NCBI GenBank assembly: GCA_035421265.1
Contig: DAOLWP010000005.1
Span: 1 to 34,091 of the forward strand
Source of the DNA: UBA6220 sp937870835
GTDB lineage: Bacteria; Patescibacteriota; Minisyncoccia; Minisyncoccales; Minisyncoccaceae
Direction: 5' to 3'
DNA: 34,091 nucleotides
Shown: positions 25,751 through 34,000 of the stretch, in pieces
Layout: the number at the start of each line of letters is the position of its first letter
Position numbering within the stretch: the first letter of the stretch is position 1
Notes under the pieces: model-generated
Databases searched by the model: none
Told to the model about the DNA's origin: nothing
The model's input: the letters and a program-made list of their open reading frames with translations, nothing else
Made by a program: the position numbers and the translations under genes

Positions 25751-27652
25751 TTAATTATTTACAAACTGGCTATTATATAAAGAAGCATAAAAACCATTTT
25801 TAGCAAGCAAATCTTCGTGGTTCCCCTGTTCAACAATATTTCCATCATTCATCACTAAAATTAAATCAGCATTCCGTATCGTTGAAAGCCGATGCGCAAT
25901 TATAAAGCTTGTTCTTCCTTTCATCATTTTATCCGTGGCTGCTTGAATAATATTTTCGGTGCGAGTATCAACCGAGCTTGTCGCTTCATCTAAAATCAAG
26001 ATAGGAGGATTAACTAACATTACCCTCGCAATAGTTAGAAGCTGTTTCTCTCCTTGAGAAATATTATCAGCTTCTTCGTTGATTACCATATTATAACCTT
26101 CTGGCAAGGTACGAATAAAATGGTCAGCATAAACTGCTTGCGCTGCTTTAACCACTTCTTCGTGAGAAACATTATCTTTTCCATAAGCAATATTTTCTTC
26201 AATTGTTCCATTAAAAAGCCAAGTATCTTGTAAAACCATTCCAAATGCTTTTCTTAAATCTGACCGCCTTATCTCTTTAATATCTATCCCATCAATTTTA
26301 ATAACTCCGCTATTAACATCATAAAAACGCATTAAAAGATTGACTATAGTGGTCTTCCCCGCTCCAGTGGGTCCAACAATAGCAACTTTTTGACCAGCTT
26401 TTATGCTTACATTAAAATCTTTAATAACGAATTTTTCCGGAGCATAACCAAAAAAGACATTTACAAAATCTACTGCGCCCTTTACTTTTTTTAATACAAT
26501 AGGGTGATCAGTATCTGGAGTTTCTTCTTCTGCTTCTAAAAATTCAAAAATTCTTTCAGCGGCAGCTATTGCTGATTGAAAAATATTAGCAATGTTCACA
26601 GTTTGAGTAATAGGTCTAGTAAATTGATTCATATACTGAATAAATGCTTGAATACTCCCGATGCTCGTTCGTCCTTGAAGCGCTAACCATCCCCCTAAAA
26701 CCGAAACAACAACAAATCCAGAATTTTCAATAAAATGCATTATCGGATAGAGGAGCCCGGAAAAAAATTGCGATTTCCAAGCGTTTTCATAAAGCTCATT
26801 ATTAATTTTGTGAAAAACAGAGATTGCTTTTTGCTCCCCGTTAAAAGCCTTTACAATTATGTGGCCAGAAAACATTTCCTCAATGTGACCATTAATTTTT
26901 CCTAACGAAATTTGATGATTTAAAAAATATTTCTGTGATTTATTAATTATAAAGCTTACTAAAAAGAAACTAATAGGTAAAATAATTAACGCTACTAATG
27001 TTAATTGCCAATTAATTATAAACATCATTATTAAAATGCCAATAATAGTAGTAACTGCTGTAACAATTTGGGTTAAACTTTGATTAAAATTTTGACTTAT
27101 TGTATCAACATCGTTCGTCACCCGGCTTAAAATATCACCATGTGTTCTTGTATCAAAATAACGCAAAGGCAACCGGTTTATTTTTAAAGAAATGTTCTTC
27201 CGTAAATTAAAAACTACCTTTTGAGTAATTCCAGCTGTAATCCATCCTTGTAAATAGCTAAATAGGGCGCTTATTAAATAAATTCCAATTAATATCTCTA
27301 TTAGATAAATTATCGCCCCAAAATCAATGCTGCTGCTTTGAGCAAGCCCACTGTTTTTTATGACCCCTATGCCTTCAACAATTTTATTGGTAATATCACC
27401 TAATGTTTTTGGAATAAGCACACTAAAAATCGTGCTGATTATAGCAAAAAATAAAACTAAAATAATCAAAAAATGGTATGGTTTTAAATACTTTATAAGT
27501 TTGCGCAAAGTTCCTTTAAAATCTTTTGGTTTTTCTATTGCTCCCCGCGCTCTACCATGCCCATGTCCGCGTCCTTGTCTCCCTCCAAAACCACCTGTTG
27601 ACGGGTTGTTATTGGAAGACATATCGGTTGAGGAAGTGTTTAATTTTGCCAT
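25751..27652 (-). CDS. ABC exporter half-transporter, consensus-site subunit
   Basis: 633 aa: a Gly/Arg/His-rich tail (about 19-38), six membrane helices (about 60-350) and a nucleotide-binding domain. Walker A is GPTGAGKT (427-434), Walker B LILDEATSS with catalytic E556, and the switch His H587 (IIAHRLS). The signature is ISQGE (S532-E535) rather than SGGQ. Together with the partner encoded 16 nt upstream this gives a heterodimer with one competent and one degenerate ATP site, as in LmrCD or TM287/288. It likely exports drugs or lipids; the substrate is unknown. It is the second gene of the operon. Confidence 0.93.
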   Translation of the reverse strand: MAKLNTSSTDMSSNNNPSTGGFGGRQGRGHGHGRARGAIEKPKDFKGTLRKLIKYLKPYHFLIILVLFFAIISTIFSVLIPKTLGDITNKIVEGIGVIKNSGLAQSSSIDFGAIIYLIEILIGIYLISALFSYLQGWITAGITQKVVFNLRKNISLKINRLPLRYFDTRTHGDILSRVTNDVDTISQNFNQSLTQIVTAVTTIIGILIMMFIINWQLTLVALIILPISFFLVSFIINKSQKYFLNHQISLGKINGHIEEMFSGHIIVKAFNGEQKAISVFHKINNELYENAWKSQFFSGLLYPIMHFIENSGFVVVSVLGGWLALQGRTSIGSIQAFIQYMNQFTRPITQTVNIANIFQSAIAAAERIFEFLEAEEETPDTDHPIVLKKVKGAVDFVNVFFGYAPEKFVIKDFNVSIKAGQKVAIVGPTGAGKTTIVNLLMRFYDVNSGVIKIDGIDIKEIRRSDLRKAFGMVLQDTWLFNGTIEENIAYGKDNVSHEEVVKAAQAVYADHFIRTLPEGYNMVINEEADNISQGEKQLLTIARVMLVNPPILILDEATSSVDTRTENIIQAATDKMMKGRTSFIIAHRLSTIRNADLILVMNDGNIVEQGNHEDLLAKNGFYASLYNSQFVNN

Positions 27653-27668
27653 ATAAATTTAAAAAATC

Positions 27669-29414
27669 TTAATTTAAGTCAGCCGTTAATTCTTCCGGCG
27701 AAAGTTGAAAACTTGCTATTTCTCTATATATTTCACAATTACGAAGCAATTCTTTGTGAGTGCCCTGCCCCACTATTCTCCCTCCATCAATCACAATTAT
27801 TTTATCAGCATCCATTATAGTGCCAATTCTTTGGGTAACAATAAGAACAGTTTTCCCTTTAGCTTCTCGCCGCAACGCCATTCTTAAAGCAGCATCTGTT
27901 TTAAAATCTAAAGCAGAAAAACTATCGTCAAATAAATAAATTTCTGGATTTTTAGCTAGGGCTCTAGCGATGGCTAATCGTTGTTTTTGTCCGCCCGAAA
28001 AATTAGTGCCGGCCTGAGCAACAGAACTATTAAATTTTTGGTCTAATTCTTTTATAAACTCAAGAGCTTGAGCTGTAGCCGCAGCTCTAAAAATTTCTTC
28101 CTGTGTCGCGTGCGGATTTCCATAAGTAATATTTTCTTCAATTGTTCCTGAAAAAAGTATTGCTTTTTGAGAAACATAGCCAATGCGAGCGCGTAAGTCG
28201 TGCTGTTTCATATTGCGAACATCTACATCATCAATTAAAATTTGCCCTTGGGTAACGTCATAAAAACGAGGAATAAGATTAATAATTGTAGATTTTCCGC
28301 TCCCAACACTGCCAATAAAAGCAGTTGTTTGCCCGGGAAGAGCAACAAAAGAGATATTATATAAAACTGGCTCAGCTGCTCCTGGATATACAAAAGTTAC
28401 ATTTTTAAATTCAACTTTTCCACCCTTTTTAGGGACTCTTGCTGGTTTAATCGGATCTTTTATTTGAATATCAGTTTCTAATACTTCAACAATTCTATCC
28501 GCTGAAATAGAAGCTCGCGGAATAGCAATAAAAATAATTGAAATCATTAAAAAAGCAGAAACTGCCTGCATAGAATATTGTAAAAATGCCAACATACTGC
28601 CAACCTGAAGACTGCCTAACTCAATTTGCTTAGCGCTAAACCAAACAATAGCAATCATCATAAAGTTCATAATTAGCATCATGGCTGGCTGAAGCAGCAT
28701 CATCAAACGATTAATAAAAAGATTAAGGTGAGTAAGGTCTTGATTAACTTTATTAAATTTTTGTGCTTCGTAATCTTCTTTATTAAAAGCTCTTATCACT
28801 CTTAAACCGGTTAGCAACTCTCTTGTTATTAAATTTAATTTATCTATTAATTTTTGAAGTTGGCTAAATTTAGGAATAATTATCTTAAAAAGCAAAGCAA
28901 TTATTAAAATTAAGCTAACAACAGCTACGGCCATAATCCAAGTCATTGAAGGAGCTAAATAATAAGCTTTGGTGGTAGAAAGTATGCCCATTAAAAGAGC
29001 CAAAAGCGCTATTCTAAAAAACATCATAAACACCATCTGAATTTGCTGGACATCATTAGTATTGCGAGTAATTAAAGATGCAGTTGAAAATTTATTAAGT
29101 TCAATTAAAGAAAAATTTTCTACTTTGCTGAACAAGGCCTCTCGTAAATTGCGAGCAAATCCAGTGCTAATTTTTGAAGACAAATAACTTACAGCTATTG
29201 CGGCTAAACTACCGCCAATGGCAATTAATATCATAATCAAGCCGTTGCGAAAAATAAGATTAGTATCCTGCTTCATTATCCCTTCATTAATAATTCTGGC
29301 CATATAATCTGGCAATGCCAGAGTAGCTGAAACTTGGCAATATACAAAAATGGCCATCAAAATAAGCGGCCAAACATAGGGCGAAAGATATTTAAGAATT
29401 TTTGTTCCTGACAT
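27669..29414 (-). CDS. ABC exporter half-transporter, degenerate-site subunit
   Basis: 581 aa from the ATG at 29414; the frame extends to a TTG at 29426, but the ATG is preferred. Six membrane helices are followed by an NBD with Walker A GSVGSGKS (368-375) and a canonical signature SGGQ (473-476). The catalytic Glu after Walker B is replaced by Asp (LFDDSFSALD, D497), and the switch His by Gln (VTQRIG, Q528). These substitutions mark the degenerate half of heterodimeric type IV exporters. It pairs with the next gene. Its upstream region has copy D of the duplicated operator/promoter module. Confidence 0.93.
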   Translation of the reverse strand: MSGTKILKYLSPYVWPLILMAIFVYCQVSATLALPDYMARIINEGIMKQDTNLIFRNGLIMILIAIGGSLAAIAVSYLSSKISTGFARNLREALFSKVENFSLIELNKFSTASLITRNTNDVQQIQMVFMMFFRIALLALLMGILSTTKAYYLAPSMTWIMAVAVVSLILIIALLFKIIIPKFSQLQKLIDKLNLITRELLTGLRVIRAFNKEDYEAQKFNKVNQDLTHLNLFINRLMMLLQPAMMLIMNFMMIAIVWFSAKQIELGSLQVGSMLAFLQYSMQAVSAFLMISIIFIAIPRASISADRIVEVLETDIQIKDPIKPARVPKKGGKVEFKNVTFVYPGAAEPVLYNISFVALPGQTTAFIGSVGSGKSTIINLIPRFYDVTQGQILIDDVDVRNMKQHDLRARIGYVSQKAILFSGTIEENITYGNPHATQEEIFRAAATAQALEFIKELDQKFNSSVAQAGTNFSGGQKQRLAIARALAKNPEIYLFDDSFSALDFKTDAALRMALRREAKGKTVLIVTQRIGTIMDADKIIVIDGGRIVGQGTHKELLRNCEIYREIASFQLSPEELTADLN

Positions 29415-29439
29415 AAAAGTAACCAATTATTATGACATA

Positions 29440-29511
29440 CTACTCTTGTCGTCTTAATATGTATTTACTTGCTAGACCTTAGAGGGTGCAATATGTTTCT
29501 GGCATTATGCA
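29440..29511 (-). repeat. Promoter/operator module, copy D (upstream of ABC operon)
   Basis: Block 1 (29486-29511) is the same 26-bp operator-like inverted repeat as in copy C, and block 2 (29440-29465) is the AATACATATTAAGA-type segment. On the minus strand TTGCAC in block 1 lies 18 bp from TAAATA, about 45-60 nt before the ABC start. An operator overlapping the -35 box would fit a MarR/TetR-type repressor, none of which is encoded in the window. Confidence 0.7.
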
Positions 29512-29610
29512 TTTGTCTGCTCCACATTGTGAACAGTGCTAGAACGATAATTCAACGGCAAACTAAGCATATTTCCATCCCAGATTTAAGGGATTTTGCC
29601 GAGAAATAAA

Positions 29611-32310
29611 CTATCTTACCACACTACTAATCATTTTTTCTGGTTTATTACAGCAAAAAATCTTCTTCTTGGAAAATTCGATTAATATAATTTCGACTAA
29701 ACTGATGCTAAAAATAATCATCCATTGCGTTAAGCTTAATGGCTGAGTGTTTAATATTTTCTGAAATGGCGGTAAGTAGATTGAGGCTATGAGCAAAAGA
29801 AAGGCTATAAATACCGCTCCCACTAAGTAACGATTTGAAAAGATATCTTTTCTGAAAATTGTTCTTTCAAAGGATCGAACGCTAAATGCAAAGAAAAGAG
29901 AATCAAGGCACATTAAAGCAAATATTATAGTTCGGGCGAGATTTAAGTCATCAGTTAATTCCCAAAGAATAAAGAAAGAGGAAAATGCGGCCATGCCAGT
30001 GATGAAAAATATAGCAGCCATCCACTTCTTTAGGGAATTATTTAATATCGGCTCTTTAGGATTCCTGGGTTTTTCATCCATCACCCCTTTTGTTTCTTGC
30101 TCGGTTGTTAAAGCAATATCCGGTAATCCATCTTCGATAAGGTTTATCCAAAGAATCTGGGCAGGAAGCAACGGGAGCGGCAAACCCATTACCATGCTCG
30201 CCAAGAACAAGAACAATTCTGAAAAATCATCCGCAACTAAATACACAAAGACCTTGCGGATATTTTGAAAAATAACCCTGCCCTGTTCTATTGCCTTCAG
30301 TATCGTCTTGAAGTTATCGTCTATGAGTACCAAATCAGCCACCTCTTTTGCCACGTCAGTTCCTGAGCCGACCACTACTCCAATGTCTGCTGATTTAAGA
30401 GCTGGAGCATCATTTACGCCATCGCCGAGCATAGCCACTACTTCGCCATTTGCCTGGAGTGCGTCGACAATTCGCAATTTATGCTTTGGAGAAACACGAG
30501 CATAAATAGATATTTGCTTTGACCTCTCTCTTAATTCATCATCTGTTATAACTTCCAGTTCTTTCCCTTCGATGATATTTTCTTCTTGTACGTCAATGCC
30601 AATTTCTTCGGCAATAGCTTTGGCGGTAAATTTGTGATCGCCAGTGACAATAACCGTGCGGATGCCTGCTTTTTTAGTAATTAAAATTGATTCTTTAGCA
30701 TCTTTACGAAGTGGATCTTTAAAGGCAATAAAACCAACAAGCGAAAGGTCTTTTACTAATTCTGCAAGGTTTTGGTATTTTATATCAGCTTCATAATTTT
30801 TGTAAGCGCAAGCGAGAACCCGTAACCCCTTTTTTGTAAGCGATTCTACTTTACCGATGAATTTATCTGCTTCAGCCGTACCTAATTTCTTTTTTTCGCC
30901 GTCAACATCTATGTCCACGGAGCGGGCTATAACTACTTCCGGTGCACCTATAACGTAAAGCATATTTTGACTTTCGTTTTTGCGGTGAAAAGTGGCGGCA
31001 AATTTAACATCCGATTCAAAGCTAATTCTGTCCAACACCGGATATTGTTTTTCAAGCTCGTATTTGTTTAATCCAGATTGCATGCCCGCTAAAAGCAAAG
31101 CTTTTTCCGTTGGTCTGCCTCGAACTACCCACTCCTGTAATTCTGCTTCTGGATTTTCAACAAAAGCTTCGTTTGTCAATGTGGCAATTTTTAATATAGA
31201 AATATGAGATTCAACGCCATTGGAATTTTCGCCCTTAGCAAGCCCCTTAATACTATCCCCCATCAATTCTCTGGTGCTCGTCAAAACATGACTTACCTGC
31301 ATTTTGCCTTCAGTAAGAGTTCCAGTTTTGTCTGTACAGATAACAGTTACACTTCCTAGGGTTTCAGTGGCAGCAAGCTTTCTGACAAGACCATTTTGTT
31401 TAAAAATGCGTCTCATCCCCAAAACCAGAATAACAGTAATTGCAGGAAGCAGTCCTTCTGGTATTGCTGAAACCGCCAGGGCTAATGAGGCAACAAAAAC
31501 ATCAGCAAAGCTCTTTTGAGTAAAATATCCTTCGACGAGAATAATAGCGATAATTGATAGAATAAAAATACCGAGCCATTTTGAAAGCGAAACGATTTGC
31601 CGTTGAAGCGGCGTTTTGTCTTCTTTAGTTTCTTTAAGAAGTGAAACGATTTCGCCGATCTGCGTATTAATGCCAGTGGCGACAATAAGAATTATTCCCC
31701 ACCCTTCTTCCACAATCGTGCCCATAAAAGCCATATTTACTCTTTCTGAAAGGGGCGTAGATTCTGGCAAAGTATCTAATGCTTTCTTTTCTATGGCTTG
31801 TGGCTCTCCGGTAAGGCTCGCTTCGTTAATCCTGAGCCCTTTTGATTGAATAATGCGCCCGTCTGCTGGCACCTTGTCTCCCGCCCTGAGTATTACTATG
31901 TCGCCAACAACCAATTCCTCACTGTCAATTTCTTTTTCATGGCCATCGCGTAAGACTTTTGCCATAATCTTCACCATTCTTTTTAAGGCAAGTAACGACT
32001 GGTTGGCCTTATTTTCTTGATAGAAACCTACCGTAGTATTGATTAATAATACAATTACAATGAAGATTGCGTCAGAGTAATTTTCAAGCAAAAACGAAAC
32101 CACAATTGCCACAAACAAAATATACATTAAGGGACTATTAAATTGATTCAAAAACAGCCGTATTTTTGAATACGGTTTTTCTTGGGGAAGAGTGTTATGG
32201 CCGAACTCCTTTAATCTTTGACTGGCTTCTGAATTAGTCAGCCCTTCTTTTCTGCTTTTTGTTTCGAAGAAAATATCTGCGAGTAAAATTGTGTGCCAAT
32301 TTTTCTGCAT
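29611..32310 (-). CDS. P-type cation-transporting ATPase (type IIA, Ca2+-like)
   Basis: 899 aa. N-terminal cation ATPase domain, actuator loop LTGEP (166-170), helix 4 AIPEGLLPA (282-290), phosphorylation site DKTGT with D327, KDPLR (531-535), TGD (556-558) and hinge GDGVNDAP (629-636). Helix 6 reads NLIEDGLPD (723-731), where Ca2+ pumps have NLVTDGLPA, so one ligand-region residue is Glu (E726). It pumps a divalent cation (Ca2+ or Mn2+ most likely) out of the cell. The DNA is visibly richer in G/C than its neighbours, suggesting recent acquisition. Promoter TTGCCA, 17 bp, TAAAAT sits 6 nt before the ATG. Confidence 0.93.
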   Translation of the reverse strand: MQKNWHTILLADIFFETKSRKEGLTNSEASQRLKEFGHNTLPQEKPYSKIRLFLNQFNSPLMYILFVAIVVSFLLENYSDAIFIVIVLLINTTVGFYQENKANQSLLALKRMVKIMAKVLRDGHEKEIDSEELVVGDIVILRAGDKVPADGRIIQSKGLRINEASLTGEPQAIEKKALDTLPESTPLSERVNMAFMGTIVEEGWGIILIVATGINTQIGEIVSLLKETKEDKTPLQRQIVSLSKWLGIFILSIIAIILVEGYFTQKSFADVFVASLALAVSAIPEGLLPAITVILVLGMRRIFKQNGLVRKLAATETLGSVTVICTDKTGTLTEGKMQVSHVLTSTRELMGDSIKGLAKGENSNGVESHISILKIATLTNEAFVENPEAELQEWVVRGRPTEKALLLAGMQSGLNKYELEKQYPVLDRISFESDVKFAATFHRKNESQNMLYVIGAPEVVIARSVDIDVDGEKKKLGTAEADKFIGKVESLTKKGLRVLACAYKNYEADIKYQNLAELVKDLSLVGFIAFKDPLRKDAKESILITKKAGIRTVIVTGDHKFTAKAIAEEIGIDVQEENIIEGKELEVITDDELRERSKQISIYARVSPKHKLRIVDALQANGEVVAMLGDGVNDAPALKSADIGVVVGSGTDVAKEVADLVLIDDNFKTILKAIEQGRVIFQNIRKVFVYLVADDFSELFLFLASMVMGLPLPLLPAQILWINLIEDGLPDIALTTEQETKGVMDEKPRNPKEPILNNSLKKWMAAIFFITGMAAFSSFFILWELTDDLNLARTIIFALMCLDSLFFAFSVRSFERTIFRKDIFSNRYLVGAVFIAFLLLIASIYLPPFQKILNTQPLSLTQWMIIFSISLVEIILIEFSKKKIFCCNKPEKMISSVVR

Positions 32311-32316
32311 ATATCT

Positions 32317-32345
32317 ATTTTATCAGAAAATCGCCTTTATGGCAA
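32317..32345 (-). promoter_or_regulatory. P-type ATPase promoter, leaderless spacing
   Basis: Minus-strand TTGCCA (32340-32345), 17-bp spacer, TAAAAT (32317-32322), then AGATAT and the ATG at 32310. The expected start point coincides with the start codon. Confidence 0.5.
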
Positions 32346-32362
32346 TTTTTGTCTGCTCCGGC

Positions 32363-32446
32363 GGTAGGATTCGCCTTTTGGTAATTTTCTACTGAAAATT
32401 CCTCAAGGCCGGGCTCAGGGCCCGTCGGCTCTCCACGTTCGAATCT
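32363..32446. repeat. Cruciform-forming repeat, copy 1
   Basis: About 84 bp. It begins GGTAGGATTCGCCTT and ends GTTCGAATC. The ends pair (GATTCG/CGAATC), and inside are two hairpins, AATTTTC-TACT-GAAAATT and a GC-rich CGGGC-TCAGG-GCCCG. It is much richer in GC than the flanks. It lies in tandem with copy 2, in the same orientation, in the 383-bp gap between the P-type ATPase and the accessory genes. Confidence 0.75.
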
Positions 32447-32455
32447 ATAAATATT

Positions 32456-32540
32456 GGTAGGATTCGCCTTCAAAAACTTTTGCTAAAATTTTTTCAGGCC
32501 CGGGTTTTCGCCAGTCGCGAAAACCCTTCGAATCCTGCCC
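32456..32540. repeat. Cruciform-forming repeat, copy 2
   Basis: About 85 bp. It starts with the same 15 bases as copy 1. The ends pair over 11 bp (GGTAGGATTCG with CGAATCCTGCC, one G-T pair). The inner hairpins are an A/T palindrome around TTTTGCTAAAA and a perfect GGGTTTTCGC/GCGAAAACCC stem. The closing stem and two-hairpin plan are the same as in copy 1, but the hairpin sequences differ. Confidence 0.75.
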
Positions 32541-32554
32541 AATCAACCCAAACC

Positions 32555-32590
32555 AAATAAAACACCCCCCCCCAGAGGTTCTAGGGGTGT
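32555..32590 (-). terminator. Terminator downstream of the decayed gene (contains C9 tract)
   Basis: On the minus strand ACACCCC and GGGGTGT close a hairpin running into TTTTATTT. The loop side holds a run of nine C (32565-32573 on the plus strand), a slippage-prone homopolymer. An ACCGGT-type hairpin precedes it at 32675-32687, with nothing else recognisable between. Confidence 0.7.
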
Positions 32591-32693
32591 CCTATTTGGC
32601 TCCCGTGTACGGTCCTGGACTATTTCTAGCCAATAACCGTAAAGGTTAATTAAATTATAATTTTGATATGTCGCACCGGAAACCGGTCAAATA

Positions 32694-33442
32694 TTATTTA
32701 AAAAATAAAGGAAAAAAATACTTTAAAGAAGCATAAACAATATACAAAACTATAAGAACTATAAAATAAACAAATGGCTTGTTTATAGAAAACCATCCTT
32801 CTTTTTTATCTTTTTCATTTATTTCTGCCTTATTTTTATCGCCGTGCTGTTCTATTTTATCTCCATTTATAATTTCTAGTTTTTCTATTCGTGGTAAACT
32901 ATTTAAAAATTCATTTCCTGAAGCATAGGTTCCTTCTCCTTCATCCTGAATTCCCACGTCTAAACCAATAAAATGATTATTGATAAATTTACTATCTTTC
33001 CCCCTATTTAAAATACCTATACTTTTTTTACTTTCTCATAGTGGTTCATTTTTATTTTGCAAATTTGGACCAAAACTTTCTTCTAATGACTTTTCTAAAT
33101 CTTCCAAAGAAATTCCCTTAACAATGTCAAAACTAATAAAATTATCATCAAGATCTATAGTTGCGCGTAATTTCTTATTTTCGCTATCAATTTTATTAAA
33201 TTGATCAAAAATAACTTTTTTTACGATATCTTTATGTTTTTTCCAAGAATAAACAAAACCATTAACATCTTCCACCTTCCAAGTCGGGGAAATGTGAATC
33301 AGTTGAAACTCTGTAAATATCTCCTTATGGTCAGGGTAAAATCTAATTTCTTTTAAATCGTATTTATTAAAAATATCTCTAACAAAAATAAAAATCCATA
33401 AAAATCAAAATTTCCATTAAATTTTCTCTTCAATAAAGCCAT
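32694..33442 (-). pseudogene. Decayed gene: ~248-aa protein with C-terminal membrane anchor
   Basis: Three open segments belong to one ancestral reading frame. An ATG at 33442 (MALLKRKFNGNF), 3 nt after the upstream gene, runs to a stop at 33353. The sequence continues in another frame, open from 33404 (WIFIFVRDIFNKYDLKE ...), so a 1-2 nt indel lies at about 33356-33404. That frame meets TGA at 33036-33038 (after NKNEPL) and then stays open without a break (ESKKSIGIL ...) to a C-terminal helix (PFVYFIVLIVLYIVYASL). The 749-nt span is not a multiple of 3. No family is recognised; the body is acidic/helical and ends in a tail anchor. A separate start at 32957 (MGIQDEGEG) could still give an 87-aa fragment. 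Sequencing error is an alternative. Confidence 0.7.
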
Positions 33443-33445
33443 AAA

Positions 33446-33991
33446 TTATCTTATATAATCTTCTTTTAGTTTTTTAATAATTTTTTTATAATTACTATCA
33501 TTTCTTGATTTATTAATTTTAGATAAAAATTTTTCCAATCTTTCTATTCCTGCTTCATTCTTAATAATTTCTTCAGTTTTCCCCCAATTTTTTATATATT
33601 TATCTTTGGCTTTGTCGTACTCCTTGCCAGACAAACTAGCTACTTTTTCTACACCAACAACGCTAAGAGCGCAGTGCAATCTAACATATTCATTAAGATA
33701 TAAAGTATTATCATCTAAATACTTGGAAACATCTAAAACAGTGGCGGTCCATTTTTTAAGTCTTTCGTCTTTGGTGCTTTCCTTATCATTCAATATTTCT
33801 ATTCCAAGATCATATGCTTTCTTCATTTTTTTGTATAAATTTTCATATATTTCAAGTTTTTTCTCAAACATTTTTTCTAAATATATAAAACGTTGGCGAC
33901 TATTATTAAGCCACTCGGTTAATAAAATACCTACGATAACGCCGACTGGTCCGGATAAAATGCTGATTATCTGTAATGTTTCTTGATTCAT
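33446..33991 (-). CDS. Membrane-anchored helical protein of unknown function
   Basis: 181 aa. An N-terminal membrane helix (about 6-25, IISILSGPVGVIVGILLTEW) is followed by a cytoplasmic, strongly charged, all-helical part: RQRFIYLEKMFEKKLEIYENLYKKMKKAYD, WTATVLDVSKYLDD, IKNEAGIERLEKFLSKI and a Lys-rich end. The pattern recurs in small accessory-region proteins of many bacteria, but I know of no function. The start lies 10 nt after the T-run of a terminator hairpin (34001-34023), with no Shine-Dalgarno between, so expression may depend on read-through or attenuation. It is followed after 3 nt by the decayed gene. Confidence 0.75.
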   Translation of the reverse strand: MNQETLQIISILSGPVGVIVGILLTEWLNNSRQRFIYLEKMFEKKLEIYENLYKKMKKAYDLGIEILNDKESTKDERLKKWTATVLDVSKYLDDNTLYLNEYVRLHCALSVVGVEKVASLSGKEYDKAKDKYIKNWGKTEEIIKNEAGIERLEKFLSKINKSRNDSNYKKIIKKLKEDYIR

Positions 33992-34000
33992 TTCAACAAA

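Noticed and set aside
32363..32540. Integron attC sites
   Set aside because: The ends lack GTTRRRY/RYYYAAC core sites and no integrase is encoded in the window; only the folded architecture is reminiscent.
32400..32540. tRNA remnants (TTCGAATC resembles a T-loop)
   Set aside because: No 5-bp T stem, acceptor stem or anticodon arm can be formed; the match comes from the palindromic ends of the repeats.
32573..32590. AGAGGTTCTAG string resembling the start of a preQ1-I riboswitch
   Set aside because: The required downstream ACACCCTCTAT...AACTAA partner is absent; the string is part of the terminator loop and stem.
33036..33038. Alternative genetic code with TGA = Gly or Trp
   Set aside because: murJ terminates with TGA overlapping lepA, and long conserved proteins have no internal TGA, so the standard code holds; a nonsense mutation is simpler.
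33606..33986. Plus-strand ORF of 126 codons
   Set aside because: It is antisense to the 181-aa gene with Ser/Leu-rich shadow composition and no start signals.
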